Of a stretch of DNA of 64,000 bases, positions 62,135 through 64,000 are shown piece after piece. How positions within the stretch are numbered: position 1 is the stretch's first letter; each line of letters begins with the position of its first letter. This DNA comes from Sedimentisphaerales bacterium (lineage in GTDB: Bacteria; Planctomycetota; Phycisphaerae; Sedimentisphaerales; Anaerobacaceae), in assembly GCA_016931715.1 (NCBI GenBank), contig JAFGEF010000115.1:1-64000 (forward strand), read 5' to 3'. Both the position numbers and the translations under genes were made by a program. The notes beneath the pieces are model-generated. The model made no database searches and was not told the DNA's origin. It saw only the letters and a list, made by a program, of their open reading frames with translations.

Positions 62135-64000
62135 ATGCAGAAAACAGAATATAAAAGCAGAAATTATAATACTTATGTTATCATCTTTTTAATATTTGTT
62201 TTTTACATTCAATTCAGCACGCAGTTTTCTATACCTTTATTCGCATCCGAAGCAAATTCTGCATCTTCCGATATCAGCCAGGCGGGAAAGTCATGGCAGC
62301 AGAAACTCGATGACAGCATGACAGAGCTTCGGCAATTACAGGAAGAAATAAAAAATAAAAAAATTCCGCTTAACAAGGAACTAAATGAGCTTGAAGACGA
62401 ACTTATCGAAGCCAGAAGCGAATATCAAAAGGTCACTCGAATTCTTGAAGGACGCTCTCTTGAACAGGTCAATCTTCGCTCTGAGATTCAATCACTAAAA
62501 GATGAAAAAAGTTATCTTCTAAACAGCCTCTTAGACCCTTATGTCCGAAGTTTTGAAACACGTTTGCATATTGCCGAAACCAGGCGTTACAGCAAATCCG
62601 TTGAAAATGCGAGGCTTGCAGTTGGGAACGATAATCTCAGTGACATCGAGGTGTATCAGGCACAGGCAGCGCTGGTAAGTGATTCCCTTGATCGTCTCCT
62701 AGAAGCTCTTGGCGGAACACGCTTCGAAGGTTCTGCGATAGATTCATCCGGCATGGTAAAACAGGGCTTATTTCTCATAACAGGTCCTGTCGCACTATTT
62801 CGCTCACAAGACGGCAAGGCAGTCGGTACAGTCGAGCAGCGCCTCGGTTCGGTTGAACCGACGCTTGTCGGTTTTGAGTCACAGGAATTGACAAAAGCAG
62901 CAGAAGGGCTGATACAGTCAGGAACAGGATATCTTCCTATTGACCCTTCACTTGGCAACGCGCATAAAATCGAAGCGATGACAGAAACACTTTCGGAGCA
63001 TATTAAAAGAGGCGGACCTGTCATGTATCCCATCCTTATCCTTGCGGCAGCCGCTTTAATCGTGGCAATTTACAAATGGGTGGACTTGATGCGCATTCGT
63101 AAGCCTTCGGAAAAAAGGATTAGTGAACTGCTCGTAGCTGTTGCTGAACATGATGATAAAAAAGCTGCTGCTGAAGCTGCTGCTGTCGGCGGACCGACAG
63201 GCGCAATGCTTTCAATCGGTGTTGAGCATATAAAAGAGCCTTCCGCCCTGATAGAAGAGGTTATGTATGAGAAAATCCTTATAGCTAAAATTAAACTTCA
63301 GAGTTTATTGCCATTTATTGCTATTAGCGCAGCCGCTTCTCCTTTGCTGGGATTGCTCGGCACTGTAACAGGTATTATAAACACATTTAAGCTCATTACG
63401 ATTTTTGGCTCCGGTGATGTAAAAATGCTTTCAGGCGGCATTTCCGAAGCTCTTATTACTACAGAATACGGATTGATTGTTGCTATTCCATCGCTTCTCC
63501 TCCATGCTTTCTTATCTCGAAAGGCGCGAGGAATGGTTTCCAGGATGGAAAAAGCAGCTATCGCGTTTATAAATCAAATCAGCAAAACACCATATAAGAA
63601 AGATGATATTTCCGAATTGCTGGAAAAAATTCCTTCGCAGGTGGCAGATGAAGTTCTGCGAATTATTAGTGGAAATAATCTGTCGGAGAATAATTTTCAG
63701 GAGTATTCAGAAGATTCCGCCGGCAGTGTTATGGATTCGACAGTTGTAAGCATAGACAGCGCCTCTACAGTTGCTGATGCCATAAACAGAATCCGAAATT
63801 CCGAAATTGACGAGAATCTTACAGTTGTTTTTGTCGTGGATGAGCATGGAAAATATATGGGTGATGTTTATATCAATAAACTGCTGACTCGACCTGAACA
63901 GACTCGCATTTCCTCTGTAGTTGATACAAATACATTATTCGTGCGGATTGATACCAGTAAGGAAAAAGTCCGTGACCTTTTCAGCAAGTATAATCTCAAT
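62135..64000 (+). CDS. TtpC-like MotA/TolQ/ExbB protein with C-terminal MgtE-like CBS region; 3' end outside window
   Basis: 622 codons are visible and the frame is open at the right edge. It begins with a signal/anchor segment and a coiled coil (about 45-130). A periplasmic region leads to the MotA/TolQ/ExbB channel: a helix at about 295-314 (VMYPILILAAAALIVAIYKW), ASPLLGLLGTVTGIINTF (about 400-417) and SEALITTEYGLIVAIPSLLLHAFLS. From about residue 505 on there is an unexpected cytoplasmic domain: EYSEDSAGSVMDSTVVSIDSASTVADAINRIR, VVFVVDEHGKYMGDVYINKLL and RISSVVDTNTLFVRIDTSKEKVRDLFSKYNL. It closely follows the MgtE N-terminal/CBS pattern. The channel would energise TonB; the CBS part may sense nucleotides or Mg. 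Confidence 0.85.
   Translation, partial: MQKTEYKSRNYNTYVIIFLIFVFYIQFSTQFSIPLFASEANSASSDISQAGKSWQQKLDDSMTELRQLQEEIKNKKIPLNKELNELEDELIEARSEYQKVTRILEGRSLEQVNLRSEIQSLKDEKSYLLNSLLDPYVRSFETRLHIAETRRYSKSVENARLAVGNDNLSDIEVYQAQAALVSDSLDRLLEALGGTRFEGSAIDSSGMVKQGLFLITGPVALFRSQDGKAVGTVEQRLGSVEPTLVGFESQELTKAAEGLIQSGTGYLPIDPSLGNAHKIEAMTETLSEHIKRGGPVMYPILILAAAALIVAIYKWVDLMRIRKPSEKRISELLVAVAEHDDKKAAAEAAAVGGPTGAMLSIGVEHIKEPSALIEEVMYEKILIAKIKLQSLLPFIAISAAASPLLGLLGTVTGIINTFKLITIFGSGDVKMLSGGISEALITTEYGLIVAIPSLLLHAFLSRKARGMVSRMEKAAIAFINQISKTPYKKDDISELLEKIPSQVADEVLRIISGNNLSENNFQEYSEDSAGSVMDSTVVSIDSASTVADAINRIRNSEIDENLTVVFVVDEHGKYMGDVYINKLLTRPEQTRISSVVDTNTLFVRIDTSKEKVRDLFSKYNLN

Noticed and set aside
62656-63033. 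125-codon minus-strand frame inside the ExbB-CBS gene
   Set aside because: The plus strand encodes a clear protein through this stretch; the minus frame has no ribosome-binding site or family pattern.

Overview
The window is a roughly 40% GC chromosome segment from a Gram-negative bacterium. It is most likely a planctomycete of the Phycisphaerae/Sedimentisphaerales kind. This is inferred from gene content: an OmcB-like DUF11 lipoprotein, a TPR protein ending in two RNA polymerase alpha-CTD-like domains, fused SecDF, a planctomycete-style integrase N-terminus and a YadA-type anchor. Ferredoxin-dependent 2-oxoacid oxidation and an acyl-CoA dehydrogenase/ETF cluster suggest an anaerobe or facultative anaerobe. 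No rRNA gene is present, so the taxonomy is inference.

Layout. 0-9 kb: end of a trimeric autotransporter, groES-groEL with a pseudo-receiver gene upstream, a DUF11 envelope lipoprotein, a PEBP protein and a DinG-type helicase. 9-17.5 kb (minus strand): a compact operon TPR/alpha-CTD, SpoIID-like, tgt, yajC, secDF, LysM. 18-21.5 kb: a 2-oxoacid:ferredoxin oxidoreductase operon interrupted by a MntA/HepT (MNT/HEPN) toxin-antitoxin pair. 21.9-23.2 kb: FtsW/RodA. 23.2-30.2 kb (minus strand): etfB, an RRM RNA-binding gene, etfA and acyl-CoA dehydrogenase, then after a terminator an AAA ATPase/DUF4276 pair and a HAD phosphatase. 30-32.4 kb: GAF, Rrf2 and PilZ regulators. tRNA-Phe lies at 32646-32718.

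32.8-39.2 kb looks like a decayed genomic island beside tRNA-Phe. Tyrosine-integrase remnants that both seem to lack the catalytic core sit at its two ends. Between them are secreted or membrane-anchored LRR, ankyrin and lipocalin/NTF2-like proteins. A frameshifted phoB-like pseudogene and pfkA follow.

42-64 kb is a phosphate and polyphosphate region. It encodes an HD protein, a CHAD protein, a calcineurin-like phosphoesterase-HD fusion, Ppx-HD, Ppk1, Ppk2, PhoB, alkaline phosphatase, YibE/F, a CheW-like protein, a secreted beta-helix protein, a lipoprotein, a large TonB-dependent receptor, a DUF3450 protein and an ExbB/TolQ-family protein. The last carries an MgtE-like CBS region and runs off the right edge. 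Direct repeats of a TTAACA-type heptamer at exact 11-bp spacing precede phoB, the TonB-receptor operon, ppx and other transcription units. They look like Pho boxes and suggest that much of this stretch is one PhoB regulon linking polyphosphate turnover, phosphate-ester hydrolysis and TonB-driven uptake.

Start codons were chosen by ribosome-binding site and overlap with neighbours, and several differ from the longest open frame. No database search or folding program was run.
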